Of a stretch of DNA of 15,301 nucleotides, positions 6,347 to 13,469 are shown in pieces. How positions within the stretch are numbered: the stretch's first letter is position 1; every line of letters begins with the position of its first letter. Made by a program: the position numbers and the translations under genes. Source of the DNA: an uncultured Clostridium sp. GTDB taxonomy: Bacteria; Bacillota_A; Clostridia; TANB77; CAG-508. The notes beneath the pieces are model-generated. The model did not search any database. It was not told the origin of the DNA and saw only the letters and a list, made by a program, of their open reading frames with translations. The stretch spans positions 1 to 15,301 of the forward strand of contig CAMLYR010000030.1 of assembly GCA_946491915.1 (NCBI GenBank). The letters are read 5' to 3'.

Positions 6347-7442
6347 CTGCTTTCAACTCCTTTTTCTTTCTTTTTTTGAAATATGCGAGGATTAGGAGAG
6401 AAACTCCTAAAAATATAGAAACAATAATAACCATATAATGATAAATATAATCCTCAATGAATTTTGAAACTGCATAATTTTTCGGTAGTAAGCTAATTGC
6501 AAAAATCAATAATCCAAATACAAAAATCAATGGTTTTTCGTCACGAATATTCGTGATTTTTTTGAATATGGAAAGAGAGATTTTAGCAACAATGGTTAAA
6601 TAACAAACCATCTGTAAAATCCATATCAAAAGGAAGATGGATTCTAATCTTTGAAAAAAGTTTCCAAATTCAATATATCTGGCAGCAGAATATAAAGGCA
6701 TAATTTGGTTGGTATACATTAAGGAGATAAACATGAATAAGATAATAGAAACACATAACAAGAAATAGACCGTTCCTAAAATAATGGATGTTAGATAAAT
6801 TTTCTTCATCTTTTGAGGCTCTTTTAAATATGGTGGAAGAAAATATAATAGAGTAATACCACCAAAAGCACCTAAATTGCCTAATCCAGTTACAAATGTA
6901 TTAAATAAGCCATCTCCAAAAATTGGAAAGATATTATCAAAAGAAAAGTTTTTCATGTTGGCAATAAATAAGAAAATGATACTCATAATCACTAAAGGAA
7001 TAATCAACAGATTTACTTTAGCAATGGATGAAAAACGATGGTGCAAAGTAATACAAATGACAACAATGAAGGTCAATATAATAAAGATTAAGCTTGTCAT
7101 AGGATAATATACAATTTTCAAACATTCACAAAAATTTCGAAGAAGAATACTGCTACTAAATAAAAAGTAAAAGATAAACACCATTCCAATAAATGTTTTT
7201 AATGTTTTTCCACCCAAATATTCTGCAATATCAACAATATCACTTCCAGGAAATTTAATCAGTAATTTATAAATTAAAAAAGTGATTAATAATGCGATGA
7301 TACCAACATAGATAAGATTAATTAAAGTAGATGTTTTGGTTGTTTCAAGCATACTTCTTGGAAGAGCCACTAAAGTATAAGCAACGAAAATTCCAAGAAC
7401 AATGCTAATTGCTTCAGCAGCCGTTATTTTAGAGGTTTCCAT
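6327..7442 (-). CDS. gerAB: GerAB-type spore germination permease, B subunit
   Basis: The B subunit of the germinant receptor belongs to the APC amino-acid permease superfamily (endospore germination permease family) and is thought to bind the germinant. The 371-aa product contains ten hydrophobic segments, from AISIVLGIFVAYTLVAL near the N-terminus to MVIIVSIFLGVSLLILAYF, and ends in a Lys-rich tail (KKRKKKELKADAQK). I start at the ATG at 7442 (METSKITAAEA), which has AGGAG 5 nt upstream. The frame can be extended to a TTG at 7457, but that would translate the ribosome binding site. It is the second gene of the operon, separated from gerAA by about 94 nt holding two hairpin repeats, and overlaps gerAC. 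Confidence 0.92.
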   Translation of the reverse strand: METSKITAAEAISIVLGIFVAYTLVALPRSMLETTKTSTLINLIYVGIIALLITFLIYKLLIKFPGSDIVDIAEYLGGKTLKTFIGMVFIFYFLFSSSILLRNFCECLKIVYYPMTSLIFIILTFIVVICITLHHRFSSIAKVNLLIIPLVIMSIIFLFIANMKNFSFDNIFPIFGDGLFNTFVTGLGNLGAFGGITLLYFLPPYLKEPQKMKKIYLTSIILGTVYFLLCVSIILFMFISLMYTNQIMPLYSAARYIEFGNFFQRLESIFLLIWILQMVCYLTIVAKISLSIFKKITNIRDEKPLIFVFGLLIFAISLLPKNYAVSKFIEDYIYHYMVIIVSIFLGVSLLILAYFKKRKKKELKADAQKSI

Positions 7443-7463
7443 ATAAACTCCTTTCAATTGTCA

Positions 7464-7536
7464 TGTCGCATTAGGTTCGTTTGTCTATGCGACATTTTTC
7501 TCGAGTGTCGCATAAGGATCTGATCCCAATGCGACA
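7464..7536. repeat. Inverted pair of 31-nt hairpins between gerAA and gerAB
   Basis: Two modules, 7464-7494 and 7506-7536, both have TGTCGCA/TGCGACA arms and are 11 nt apart. The first has its core (TTAGGTTCG) on the plus strand and is the exact reverse complement of the unit at 13394-13424. The second has its core on the minus strand (TTGGGATCAGATCC), and the GGATC/GATCC in it extends the hairpin almost to its tip. The second unit abuts the gerAA stop. They lie inside the ger operon transcript without a T-run on the coding strand, so they are more likely stabilising or attenuating hairpins than full terminators. Confidence 0.85.
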
Positions 7537-9231
7537 TTATTTCCATTTCATTGAAATATGACCTTGTTTTGTTTCTTTTTTTGAATTCAAGAAACCGGAA
7601 CGATATTCTCTTTTCTCCATAGGTGGCAAGAAATAGGAGCTACCTTTTACTTTTTCAAGAGGTGAAGCACCGACTGTAAAAGGAACACCAAAAGATTTTG
7701 AGTCACACATAGCAATCATATATACAAATAGGCCGAGTGCAATTCCCAAGAATCCACATAGATATCCTAAAAAGATAAAGACAAATCGATAAACTCTTAA
7801 GTGGAATCCAAAAGCATAATCTGGTATGGCAAATGAGGCCGTCCCTGTAATGGCAACAACAATGATTAAAATAGGACTGACAATTCCAGCACTAACAGCA
7901 GCTTGTCCCATTACCAAAGCTCCAACAATTCCGATGGTAGGTCCAATCGGAGAAGGAACCCTTAAACCAGCTTCACGGATTAATTCAAATGATAATTCTA
8001 ACACCAATAATTCGAAAATAATGGGAAAAGGAACATTGGCACGAGAGGCTAAAATAGAGAATAATAATTCTGTTGGTAGAATTTCTTGGTGAAAACTGGT
8101 AACGGCAATATAGAGTCCTGGTAATAATAAAGTAATAAAAGCAGCGATTAATCTAATCAATTTCGTAAAATTAGAAAAGAGTGCTTTTTGATTTTTGTCA
8201 TCAGGTGAACTTAAAAAATCTGATAAAATACCAGGGGTGATGATGGCATAGGGAGAACCATTTACCAAAATAATGACTCTACCATCTAGTAAGTAACTAG
8301 CTGCTTTATCAGGTCTTTCAGTAGAAATCAGTTGTGGGACATTTAAGTTACTAGAATCAGAAATCAATTGTTCTAATTGTCCAGCAGAAAGCAAAGAGTC
8401 AACATCCAAATTATTCATTCGGAATTTTACTTCTGCAATTAAATCTTCATTGGCAAGACCAGAAACATAACAAATGCCACATTTTGTTTTCGTAATGTTT
8501 CCAACACTTATATTTTCGATAACTAAATTTTCATTATTGACAAATCTTCTGACAAGTGATGTATTGGTTCTAATATTTTCCACAAATGCTTCATGAGGTC
8601 CTTTGATGACAATTTCATTACTAGGTTTTTCAATCCCTCTTTGCTTAAAACCTTTTACTTCTATATCAAAAGCAATATCTAAGGTATCCACAAATAAAGC
8701 ACAATTTCCGGAATTGATACCTGCAATCGCATCTTCAAAAGTAGAAACTTGTTTAATGGCGTTCTGAGGAACTAAACAACTGGAAATATAGTTTGGTAAA
8801 TTAAATTTTTTCACTTTTCGAACAGTAATGTTATTGGCAACAGCCTCAGAAATGACTCTATTTTGTGAATTGTCATATAGATTATTTCGATTTCTCATCA
8901 TAAGAGGTTCTAAAATAAACTCATTCATAATTTCTGTATTAATCATTCCATCAATAAAGATAAGAAGGGCATGATATTGTTTACCTCTAGCATTTAAGAT
9001 AAAATCACGAAAAATGATATCAGAATTAATTAATAAATTATATTTTGTTTTCAAATAATCTGTATTGACAGTAACACTTGGATAGATTTTTGTTTTTTCG
9101 TTTCCTTCTTTTCCTAATGTGCTGTCTGGATATATTTTTGTATTTAAATCTTCTACTAAATTAAAATTGTAAGTTTCCTTATTATCAGGTGTATAAGTAA
9201 AAAGTGAAGAGAATAAATCTTTTAAATTCAT
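7537..9231 (-). CDS. gerAA: GerA-family spore germination protein, A subunit
   Basis: The A subunit is the largest part of the germinant receptor in the spore inner membrane; related receptors act as oligomeric ion channels. The 564-aa product has a long soluble N-terminal half (about 1-350) and then several membrane helices. The family signature is clear in the second half: ILASRANVPFPIIFELL, then ELIREAGLRVPSPIGPTIGI, GQAAVSAGIVSP, AITGTASFAIPDYAFGFHLR and PLEKVKGSSYF. AGGAG lies 8 nt before the ATG. The extreme N-terminus (about 1-55) contains two TKIYP motifs and may be a lineage-specific extension. It is the first gene of gerAA-gerAB-gerAC-(58 aa). Such operons normally use the forespore sigma-G factor, but I see no convincing sigma-G promoter in 9232-9477. 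Confidence 0.95.
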   Translation of the reverse strand: MNLKDLFSSLFTYTPDNKETYNFNLVEDLNTKIYPDSTLGKEGNEKTKIYPSVTVNTDYLKTKYNLLINSDIIFRDFILNARGKQYHALLIFIDGMINTEIMNEFILEPLMMRNRNNLYDNSQNRVISEAVANNITVRKVKKFNLPNYISSCLVPQNAIKQVSTFEDAIAGINSGNCALFVDTLDIAFDIEVKGFKQRGIEKPSNEIVIKGPHEAFVENIRTNTSLVRRFVNNENLVIENISVGNITKTKCGICYVSGLANEDLIAEVKFRMNNLDVDSLLSAGQLEQLISDSSNLNVPQLISTERPDKAASYLLDGRVIILVNGSPYAIITPGILSDFLSSPDDKNQKALFSNFTKLIRLIAAFITLLLPGLYIAVTSFHQEILPTELLFSILASRANVPFPIIFELLVLELSFELIREAGLRVPSPIGPTIGIVGALVMGQAAVSAGIVSPILIIVVAITGTASFAIPDYAFGFHLRVYRFVFIFLGYLCGFLGIALGLFVYMIAMCDSKSFGVPFTVGASPLEKVKGSSYFLPPMEKREYRSGFLNSKKETKQGHISMKWK

Positions 9232-9313
9232 AATGAAATCTCCTAATTCATAACCATACGTATTTTATTTTCACTTTGAGCCTAAGTAACTTAAAGTTTT
9301 ATATTGTTTCCTA

Positions 9314-9378
9314 TACAACCAAAAACAATGTTGTACAGAAAAATGATACGATTGTTCAAAAATATCTTATTTGTTCAA
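9314..9378. promoter_or_regulatory. Small repeats in the divergent gap upstream of gerAA
   Basis: The 264-bp gap between gerAA and the transglutaminase-like gene holds an inverted pair, TACAAC (9314-9319) and GTTGTA (9330-9335). It also holds a direct pair of TTGTTCAA at 9352-9359 and 9371-9378, 19 nt apart. They could be regulator sites for the divergent genes, but nothing identifies the protein. Confidence 0.3.
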
Positions 9379-9434
9379 CGTATTAGAAATAATTGTCATT
9401 TATTTTAGTATTGCTAAAATTTTTAAATTTATAC

Positions 9435-9463
9435 TAGTTTTTATATAATAAAAATGATATAAT
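9435..9463 (+). promoter_or_regulatory. Extended -10 promoter for the transglutaminase-like gene
   Basis: TGATATAAT (9455-9463) is a perfect extended -10. The -35 at 17 nt spacing is TAGTTT (9435-9440), a poor match. Transcription would start around 9470, leaving a leader of about 25 nt before the ATG at 9496. Confidence 0.55.
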
Positions 9464-9495
9464 AAAAGCATAGTGTTATGAAAGGAAAAAATAAT

Positions 9496-10641
9496 ATGAA
9501 AGAAGAAATCATGGATAAAATTACTTCAGTGATATTATTTTTGGTTATCATAGGCATTTTTGCAGTCATCATTGTTTTTGCTATTATTGCAATCCAAGAA
9601 TTTTCAGGAGATGACGAGGCATTAGCATTTGTAGAAAATTTTGGAAATGTGGCTACTGTAACAAATGATGAGAAAACAGTAGAAGATGATATTGAAGTGC
9701 CAGAAATTGTTGAAAATCCTATTAATTCAATAGAAAGAAATAATAATACGAATACAGATTATTCAAATGTGCAAGTAGATAAATATTTTTATAATCAATT
9801 AGAAGAAAAATCAAGAATTATATATAGAGCATTTGAAAGTAATAAAGAACAAATGAAAACAGGAACCTATCAAATTGAATTAGGAGATAGTTTTTCAGAT
9901 ACATTATCTCAAAGCAATGGACAAGAGCAATTAGGAGAATATTATCAATCTGCAATAGAAGCCTATACATATGATAATCCAGAAATTTTTTATTTAAGCC
10001 CTAAAAAAATGTACTTGAATATAGAAACCACAACAAGGGGTGGAACTTCAACATATAATGTATATATTAACTCTGGAAATCAAGCCAATTATTTAGCAGA
10101 CGAATTTAATTCTAAACAGGCAATAGATCAAGCAACAGCACAAATTGAGCAAGTCAAAAACCAAATTGTGCAAAATAGAACAGGAAATACTTATGAAGAT
10201 ATCAAAATGGTCCATGACTATTTGGTAGATAACATTAATTATGAAAGCAGTTTATCAAAAGAAAATATATATAATATTTATGGGGCATTGGTGAATAGAG
10301 AATGTGTATGTGAAGGATATGCAAGGGCATTTAAATATCTATTAGATGAGCTAAATATTCCTTGTGTGATGGTGATTGGAACAGGAACAAACTCACAAGG
10401 TGAAACAGAAAATCATGCTTGGAATTATGTACAATTAAATGGAAATTGGTATGCAGTAGATAGTACTTGGGACGACCCAGTGGTTATAGGGGGAGGAACT
10501 GCAAGTGAGCAATCTAGATATAAATATTTTTTAGTTGGAAGAGAAGTGATAGACCAAGACCATAGTCCAAGTGGACAATTTACTGAAAATGGAAAAATAT
10601 TTAGTTATCCAAATGTAACTTATGAAAGTTATTCAAATTAA
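9496..10641 (+). CDS. Membrane-anchored transglutaminase-like (papain-fold) protein
   Basis: The 381-aa product has one N-terminal membrane helix (VILFLVIIGIFAVIIVFAII) and then an extracytoplasmic part. Residues about 60-230 are Asn/Gln/Glu-rich and unassigned. The C-terminal part is a transglutaminase-like domain with an intact triad: Cys272 in CVCEGYARAF, His307 in NHAWNYV and Asp322 in AVDSTWDDP. Proteins of this type can act as cysteine peptidases, cross-linkers or wall-associated enzymes; the substrate cannot be read from sequence. I start at the ATG at 9496 because AAAGGA lies 9 nt upstream; the in-frame ATG at 9478 precedes that site and would leave almost no leader. The gene is divergent from the ger operon, so a spore-envelope role is possible but unproven. 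Confidence 0.85.
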   Translation: MKEEIMDKITSVILFLVIIGIFAVIIVFAIIAIQEFSGDDEALAFVENFGNVATVTNDEKTVEDDIEVPEIVENPINSIERNNNTNTDYSNVQVDKYFYNQLEEKSRIIYRAFESNKEQMKTGTYQIELGDSFSDTLSQSNGQEQLGEYYQSAIEAYTYDNPEIFYLSPKKMYLNIETTTRGGTSTYNVYINSGNQANYLADEFNSKQAIDQATAQIEQVKNQIVQNRTGNTYEDIKMVHDYLVDNINYESSLSKENIYNIYGALVNRECVCEGYARAFKYLLDELNIPCVMVIGTGTNSQGETENHAWNYVQLNGNWYAVDSTWDDPVVIGGGTASEQSRYKYFLVGREVIDQDHSPSGQFTENGKIFSYPNVTYESYSN

Positions 10642-10803
10642 AGATGCAAGTGAGACAGAATGAATCAAAAAATGAAAGTGAGACAGAATGAATAAGATGA
10701 GAAGAGAACAGGGAAGATAAATAGAAAAATGAAAGCAAGAAAATAAAAAGTTGAGGATAAAAAATCAAGAATACAAAAAGAAAAAATGCTATAAAGTGAA
10801 AAA
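10642..10803 (+). other. Purine-rich intergenic stretch with a short direct repeat
   Basis: The 162 nt between the transglutaminase-like gene and the P-loop gene are almost entirely A and G on the plus strand. AAGTGAGACAGAATGAAT occurs twice, at 10648-10665 and 10676-10693 (28-bp period). There is no terminator and no clear promoter, so read-through from the upstream gene is plausible. The minus-strand open frame across it is a by-product of the base composition. Confidence 0.6.
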
Positions 10804-11739
10804 ATGCAATGTCATAAAGCAAAAGATTTCAAAAAGGAAGGAGCAAGTTGTGTAGCAGAAAGCGAACAACAAACCAATATGATATTAGATGAAATATTTG
10901 GAAACAAAATAAAAGTATATGCATTTGTTGGACCATCAGGAACAGGAAAAAGTTATCGAGCACAAATGGTAGCAAGTGAAAAAAATATAAACTATATTAT
11001 TGATGATGGATTATTAATCAAAGATAATGAAGTGTTAGCAGGAGAATCAGCAAAAAAGGCACCAACAAAAGTAGGAACAGTTAAACATGCATTATTTTAT
11101 GAAAAAGAAGAAAGAGAAAAAATTATAAAAGCATTAAAAAAAGAAAGACCACAAAGTATCTTAATATTAGGAACATCTGATGGTATGGTGCAAAAAATTG
11201 CAGCGAATTTAGGCTTGCCTGAAATTAGTGAATATATCTATATAACAGATGTTGCAACAAAACAGGAAATGGAAACAGCCAGAAGAATTCGTGTAACGGA
11301 AGGAAAACATGTTATACCAGTACCAACTTTTCAAATCAAGAAAGACTTTTCTGGATATTTATTAGACCCATTACAAATCTTTAAATCAAAAGGAAAAGGG
11401 CAAAAACCATATATATCAGAAAAATCTATCATCAGACCAACCTTTAGTTATCTTGGAAAATTTACGATATCAGATTTGGTGTTTAGACAAATATTAGAAT
11501 ATATAGCTGTAAAAACACCAGCAATATATAAAATTTCAAGAACAAGAGTAGAAAACTATGGTGAAGGTGCAAAAATCTATGTAGAAGTTACTGTTATGTA
11601 TGGATATAATGTAATAAATGGAATTAAAGATTTTAAAGATAGAGCAAGAAAAGAAATCGAAAAATTAACTGCGATGAATGTTGTAGAATTAGATGTGGTT
11701 GCGAAAAATATTTATGTACCAGAAAAGCAAGATGAATAG
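10804..11739 (+). CDS. P-loop ATPase-like protein with Asp23/Gls24-like C-terminal domain
   Basis: The 311-aa product has a Walker A motif GPSGTGKS (residues 43-50) in an N-terminal nucleotide-binding domain (about 25-200), with an ILILGTSDG strand further on. The C-terminal 90 residues resemble the Asp23/Gls24 family (envelope-stress and lipid-associated proteins). They have ISDLVFRQILEYIA, then GAKIYVEVTVMYGYN, then a helix (KDFKDRARKEIEKLT) and a final strand VVELDVVAKNIYV. The combination suggests an ATP-binding protein that assembles through its Asp23-like part; no specific role is known to me. The start is uncertain. The ATG at 10804 lacks a good ribosome binding site. A strong GGAAGGAG at 10836-10843 has no in-frame start behind it until the ATG at 10879. 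The TAG stop is followed by a repeat-derived terminator. Confidence 0.75.
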   Translation: MQCHKAKDFKKEGASCVAESEQQTNMILDEIFGNKIKVYAFVGPSGTGKSYRAQMVASEKNINYIIDDGLLIKDNEVLAGESAKKAPTKVGTVKHALFYEKEEREKIIKALKKERPQSILILGTSDGMVQKIAANLGLPEISEYIYITDVATKQEMETARRIRVTEGKHVIPVPTFQIKKDFSGYLLDPLQIFKSKGKGQKPYISEKSIIRPTFSYLGKFTISDLVFRQILEYIAVKTPAIYKISRTRVENYGEGAKIYVEVTVMYGYNVINGIKDFKDRARKEIEKLTAMNVVELDVVAKNIYVPEKQDE

Positions 11740-11779
11740 GCGGGTTATGAGCCCGACGATTAGTAAACTGTTAAAAATT

Positions 11780-11936
11780 CGGGATTTTGGGGACGGACTC
11801 ATTTTTCCCTTTTTAAATGTTAGGGGAATGTTAGGGAGGTGTCAAATTGTTCAAAAAATGAACCATTTGGTTTGGCTCCAATGTTTACCCAAGGTTCAAA
11901 AAAATTGGCACGACCAAACGATGGTAAGTCGTGCCA
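11780..11936. repeat. REPIN-like cluster and likely terminator between the P-loop gene and cmk
   Basis: The module at 11780-11810 (CGGGATT/TTTCCCT, core TTGGGGACG on the plus strand) is followed by a T-run and can terminate the P-loop gene. A decayed module at 11858-11888 has the core TTGG on the minus strand. A third at 11906-11936 is a strong hairpin, with arms TTGGCACGAC and GTCGTGCCAA pairing over 10 bp and CAAACGAT in the loop. ATGTTAGGG is also duplicated at 11818-11837. The 279-bp gap contains no convincing gene; the plus-strand open frame across it translates repeats. Confidence 0.78.
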
Positions 11937-12018
11937 AACTGCCTAGGGAAGGTCAGAAAGCCTATAAAATTTTTATTCATAGAGAAGTCATAAAAATATA
12001 AGAAAAGAGGGAATGCAA

Positions 12019-12675
12019 ATGTCATTTGTAGTTGCAATCGATGGACCTGCAGGAGCAGGAAAAGGAACGATAACAAAATTAGTGGGTGAGAAATTAGGCT
12101 TAGTCAACATTGATACAGGAGCAACCTTTCGATGTGTTGCTTTAAATATGATTCAAGAACATATCGATATACAAGAAGAAAAGAAAATAGAGGAAATGTT
12201 AAATAAAATTAATATTGAGATGCATACAGATGGGAAAATATTTTTGAATGGAGAAGAAGTAACCAAAAGAATTAGAGAAAATGATGTAAATAGATTAGTT
12301 TCACCAGTATCTGTTTTACCAATTGTAAGAAACAAACTATTAGAAGTACAAAGAAAAATTGCAGAAGGAAAAAATGTCATCATGGAAGGAAGAGATATTG
12401 GAACAGTTGTATTTCCAAATGCAAATGTAAAAATCTATTTAGATGCAGCAGCTGAGGAAAGAGCAAGAAGAAGAGTATTGCAAAATCAAGAAAAAGGAAT
12501 AGAATCATCTTATGAAGAAGTATTAGAAGGAATAAAGGATAGAGATAAAAGAGATTCTACTAGAGAAATTGCACCATTAAAAAAGGCAGAAGATGCCATA
12601 TATGTAGATTCTACAAATTTAAGTGTTGAACAAGTGGTAGAAGAAATTATAGAAATTATTAAGAAGAAAAAATAA
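12019..12675 (+). CDS. cmk: Cytidylate kinase
   Basis: Cytidylate kinase (EC 2.7.4.25) phosphorylates CMP and dCMP with ATP in the cytoplasm, feeding nucleotide and CDP-lipid synthesis. The 218-aa length is usual. Features in order are the P-loop GPAGAGKGT (residues 9-17), DTGATFR (family form DTGAMYR) for substrate contact, the CMP-binding insert around VNRLVSPVSVLPIVR, EGRDIGTVVFP with the catalytic-site Arg/Asp, and the lid RRVLQNQEKG plus RDKRDSTREIAPL. I start at the ATG at 12019: GAGGG lies 7 nt upstream, whereas the in-frame ATG at 12013 is too close to it. plsC follows 116 nt later, a common clostridial pairing. The gap contains another repeat unit. Confidence 0.95.
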   Translation: MSFVVAIDGPAGAGKGTITKLVGEKLGLVNIDTGATFRCVALNMIQEHIDIQEEKKIEEMLNKINIEMHTDGKIFLNGEEVTKRIRENDVNRLVSPVSVLPIVRNKLLEVQRKIAEGKNVIMEGRDIGTVVFPNANVKIYLDAAAEERARRRVLQNQEKGIESSYEEVLEGIKDRDKRDSTREIAPLKKAEDAIYVDSTNLSVEQVVEEIIEIIKKKK

Positions 12676-12745
12676 CAAGATAAAAAAGAAAATAGGGTTG
12701 TCCTTTTCGTTTAATTTTTGAACATCAGGTCAAATTATTCAGAAA

Positions 12746-12776
12746 TGGAACGATTTGGCACGTCCCCAATGTTTCA
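12746..12776 (-). repeat. 31-nt REP-like unit between cmk and plsC
   Basis: Read on the minus strand, the core starts TTGGGGACGTGCC and is flanked by TGAAACA and CGTTCCA, which pair at 5 of 7 positions. A longer stretch, 12728-12776, resembles the decayed copy at 11840-11888 (shared GTCAAATT.TTCA and CCAATGTTT). It ends about 4 nt before the plsC ribosome binding site. Confidence 0.7.
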
Positions 12777-12791
12777 GAAAAGGAGAAAAAA

Positions 12792-13388
12792 ATGAAAAAA
12801 GTATTAAAAGAAATCATAAAATGGATTGTAAGAGGTGCTTTATATATATGGTTTAAGATTTATTATCAAACAGAAATTAAAGGATTAGAAAATGTTCCAA
12901 AAGAAGGAGCCGTTATTTTTTGTGGAAATCATAGAAGTTATATAGATCCACCATTAATGGTGGCAACTGCCAAGAGAGATATGAAATTTTTAGCCAAAGA
13001 AGAGTTATATAAAAATAAATTCTTAGCATTTTTAGGTTGGGCATTTGAAGCCATACCAGTAAAAAGAGATGAAAAAGATATTTCAGCGATCAAAGCATCA
13101 TTAAAAGATTTAAAAGAAGGAAAATGTATTGCTTTATTCCCAGAAGGAACGAGAAACGGATTAGAAAAAGGCGAAAAAGTAAAAGATGGTGTAGCCTTTT
13201 TTGCCATAAGAAGTGGGGCAAAGGTTGTCCCTTGTGGTATCAAAGGTGGAACAAAAGATCATCATAAAATTACGATTACTTATGGTAAACCACTAGATTA
13301 TAGTCAGTATAAAGGAAGCAAAGATAAAGAAGTGTTAGATAAAGTAACTGAAGAAATTATGAGCAAGATTATCAAACTTGCTAGTTAG
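12792..13388 (+). CDS. plsC: 1-acyl-sn-glycerol-3-phosphate acyltransferase
   Basis: PlsC transfers a second acyl chain to lysophosphatidic acid to make phosphatidic acid, the precursor of membrane phospholipids, at the inner face of the membrane. The 198-aa product has both catalytic motifs: the HX4D box in GNHRSYIDPP (His47, Asp52) and FPEGTRNG (about 116-123). A hydrophobic, basic N-terminus (WIVRGALYIWFKIYY) suits membrane association. The length is on the short side but normal for clostridial PlsC. AAAAGGAG lies 6-7 nt before the ATG. It is probably co-transcribed with cmk. A REP-like unit and then a bidirectional terminator follow. Confidence 0.93.
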   Translation: MKKVLKEIIKWIVRGALYIWFKIYYQTEIKGLENVPKEGAVIFCGNHRSYIDPPLMVATAKRDMKFLAKEELYKNKFLAFLGWAFEAIPVKRDEKDISAIKASLKDLKEGKCIALFPEGTRNGLEKGEKVKDGVAFFAIRSGAKVVPCGIKGGTKDHHKITITYGKPLDYSQYKGSKDKEVLDKVTEEIMSKIIKLAS

Positions 13389-13393
13389 GAGAA

Positions 13394-13424
13394 TGTCGCA
13401 TAGACAAACGAACCTAATGCGACA
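13394..13424 (-). repeat. 31-nt REP-like hairpin after plsC
   Basis: Perfect inverted arms AATGTCGCAT and ATGCGACATT (13392-13426) flank the loop. It is identical in sequence, in inverted orientation, to the unit at 7464-7494 in the ger operon. It starts 5 nt after the plsC stop and just before the terminator. Confidence 0.88.
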
Positions 13425-13430
13425 TTAATA

Positions 13431-13463
13431 AAAAACAGATTGGTAAGCGAATCTGTTTTTTTT
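13431..13463. terminator. Bidirectional Rho-independent terminator (plsC / 62-aa gene)
   Basis: AAAAACAGATT (13431-13441) and AATCTGTTTTT (13450-13460) form an 11-bp stem with an 8-nt loop, followed by more T. The matching A-run on the left gives a U-run on the other strand, so it can serve both plsC (+) and the convergent small gene (-). Confidence 0.88.
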
Positions 13464-13469
13464 CTATTT

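Noticed and set aside
9232..9477. Sigma-G promoter for the ger operon
   Set aside because: Expected from biology, but I found no pair of hexamers close to the sigma-G consensus at the right spacing, so I do not report one.
10601..10822. 73-aa minus-strand open frame
   Set aside because: Phe/Leu/Ser-rich peptide arising from the purine-rich spacer read on the opposite strand; not a credible gene.
11741..11756. CGGGTT/AGCCCG hairpin just after the P-loop gene as a terminator
   Set aside because: Short stem with a G-T pair and no T-run; the repeat-derived hairpin at 11780 is the better terminator candidate.
11693..12001. 102-aa plus-strand open frame between the P-loop gene and cmk
   Set aside because: It starts inside the P-loop gene in another frame and then translates repeat units; low-quality composition, no ribosome binding site.
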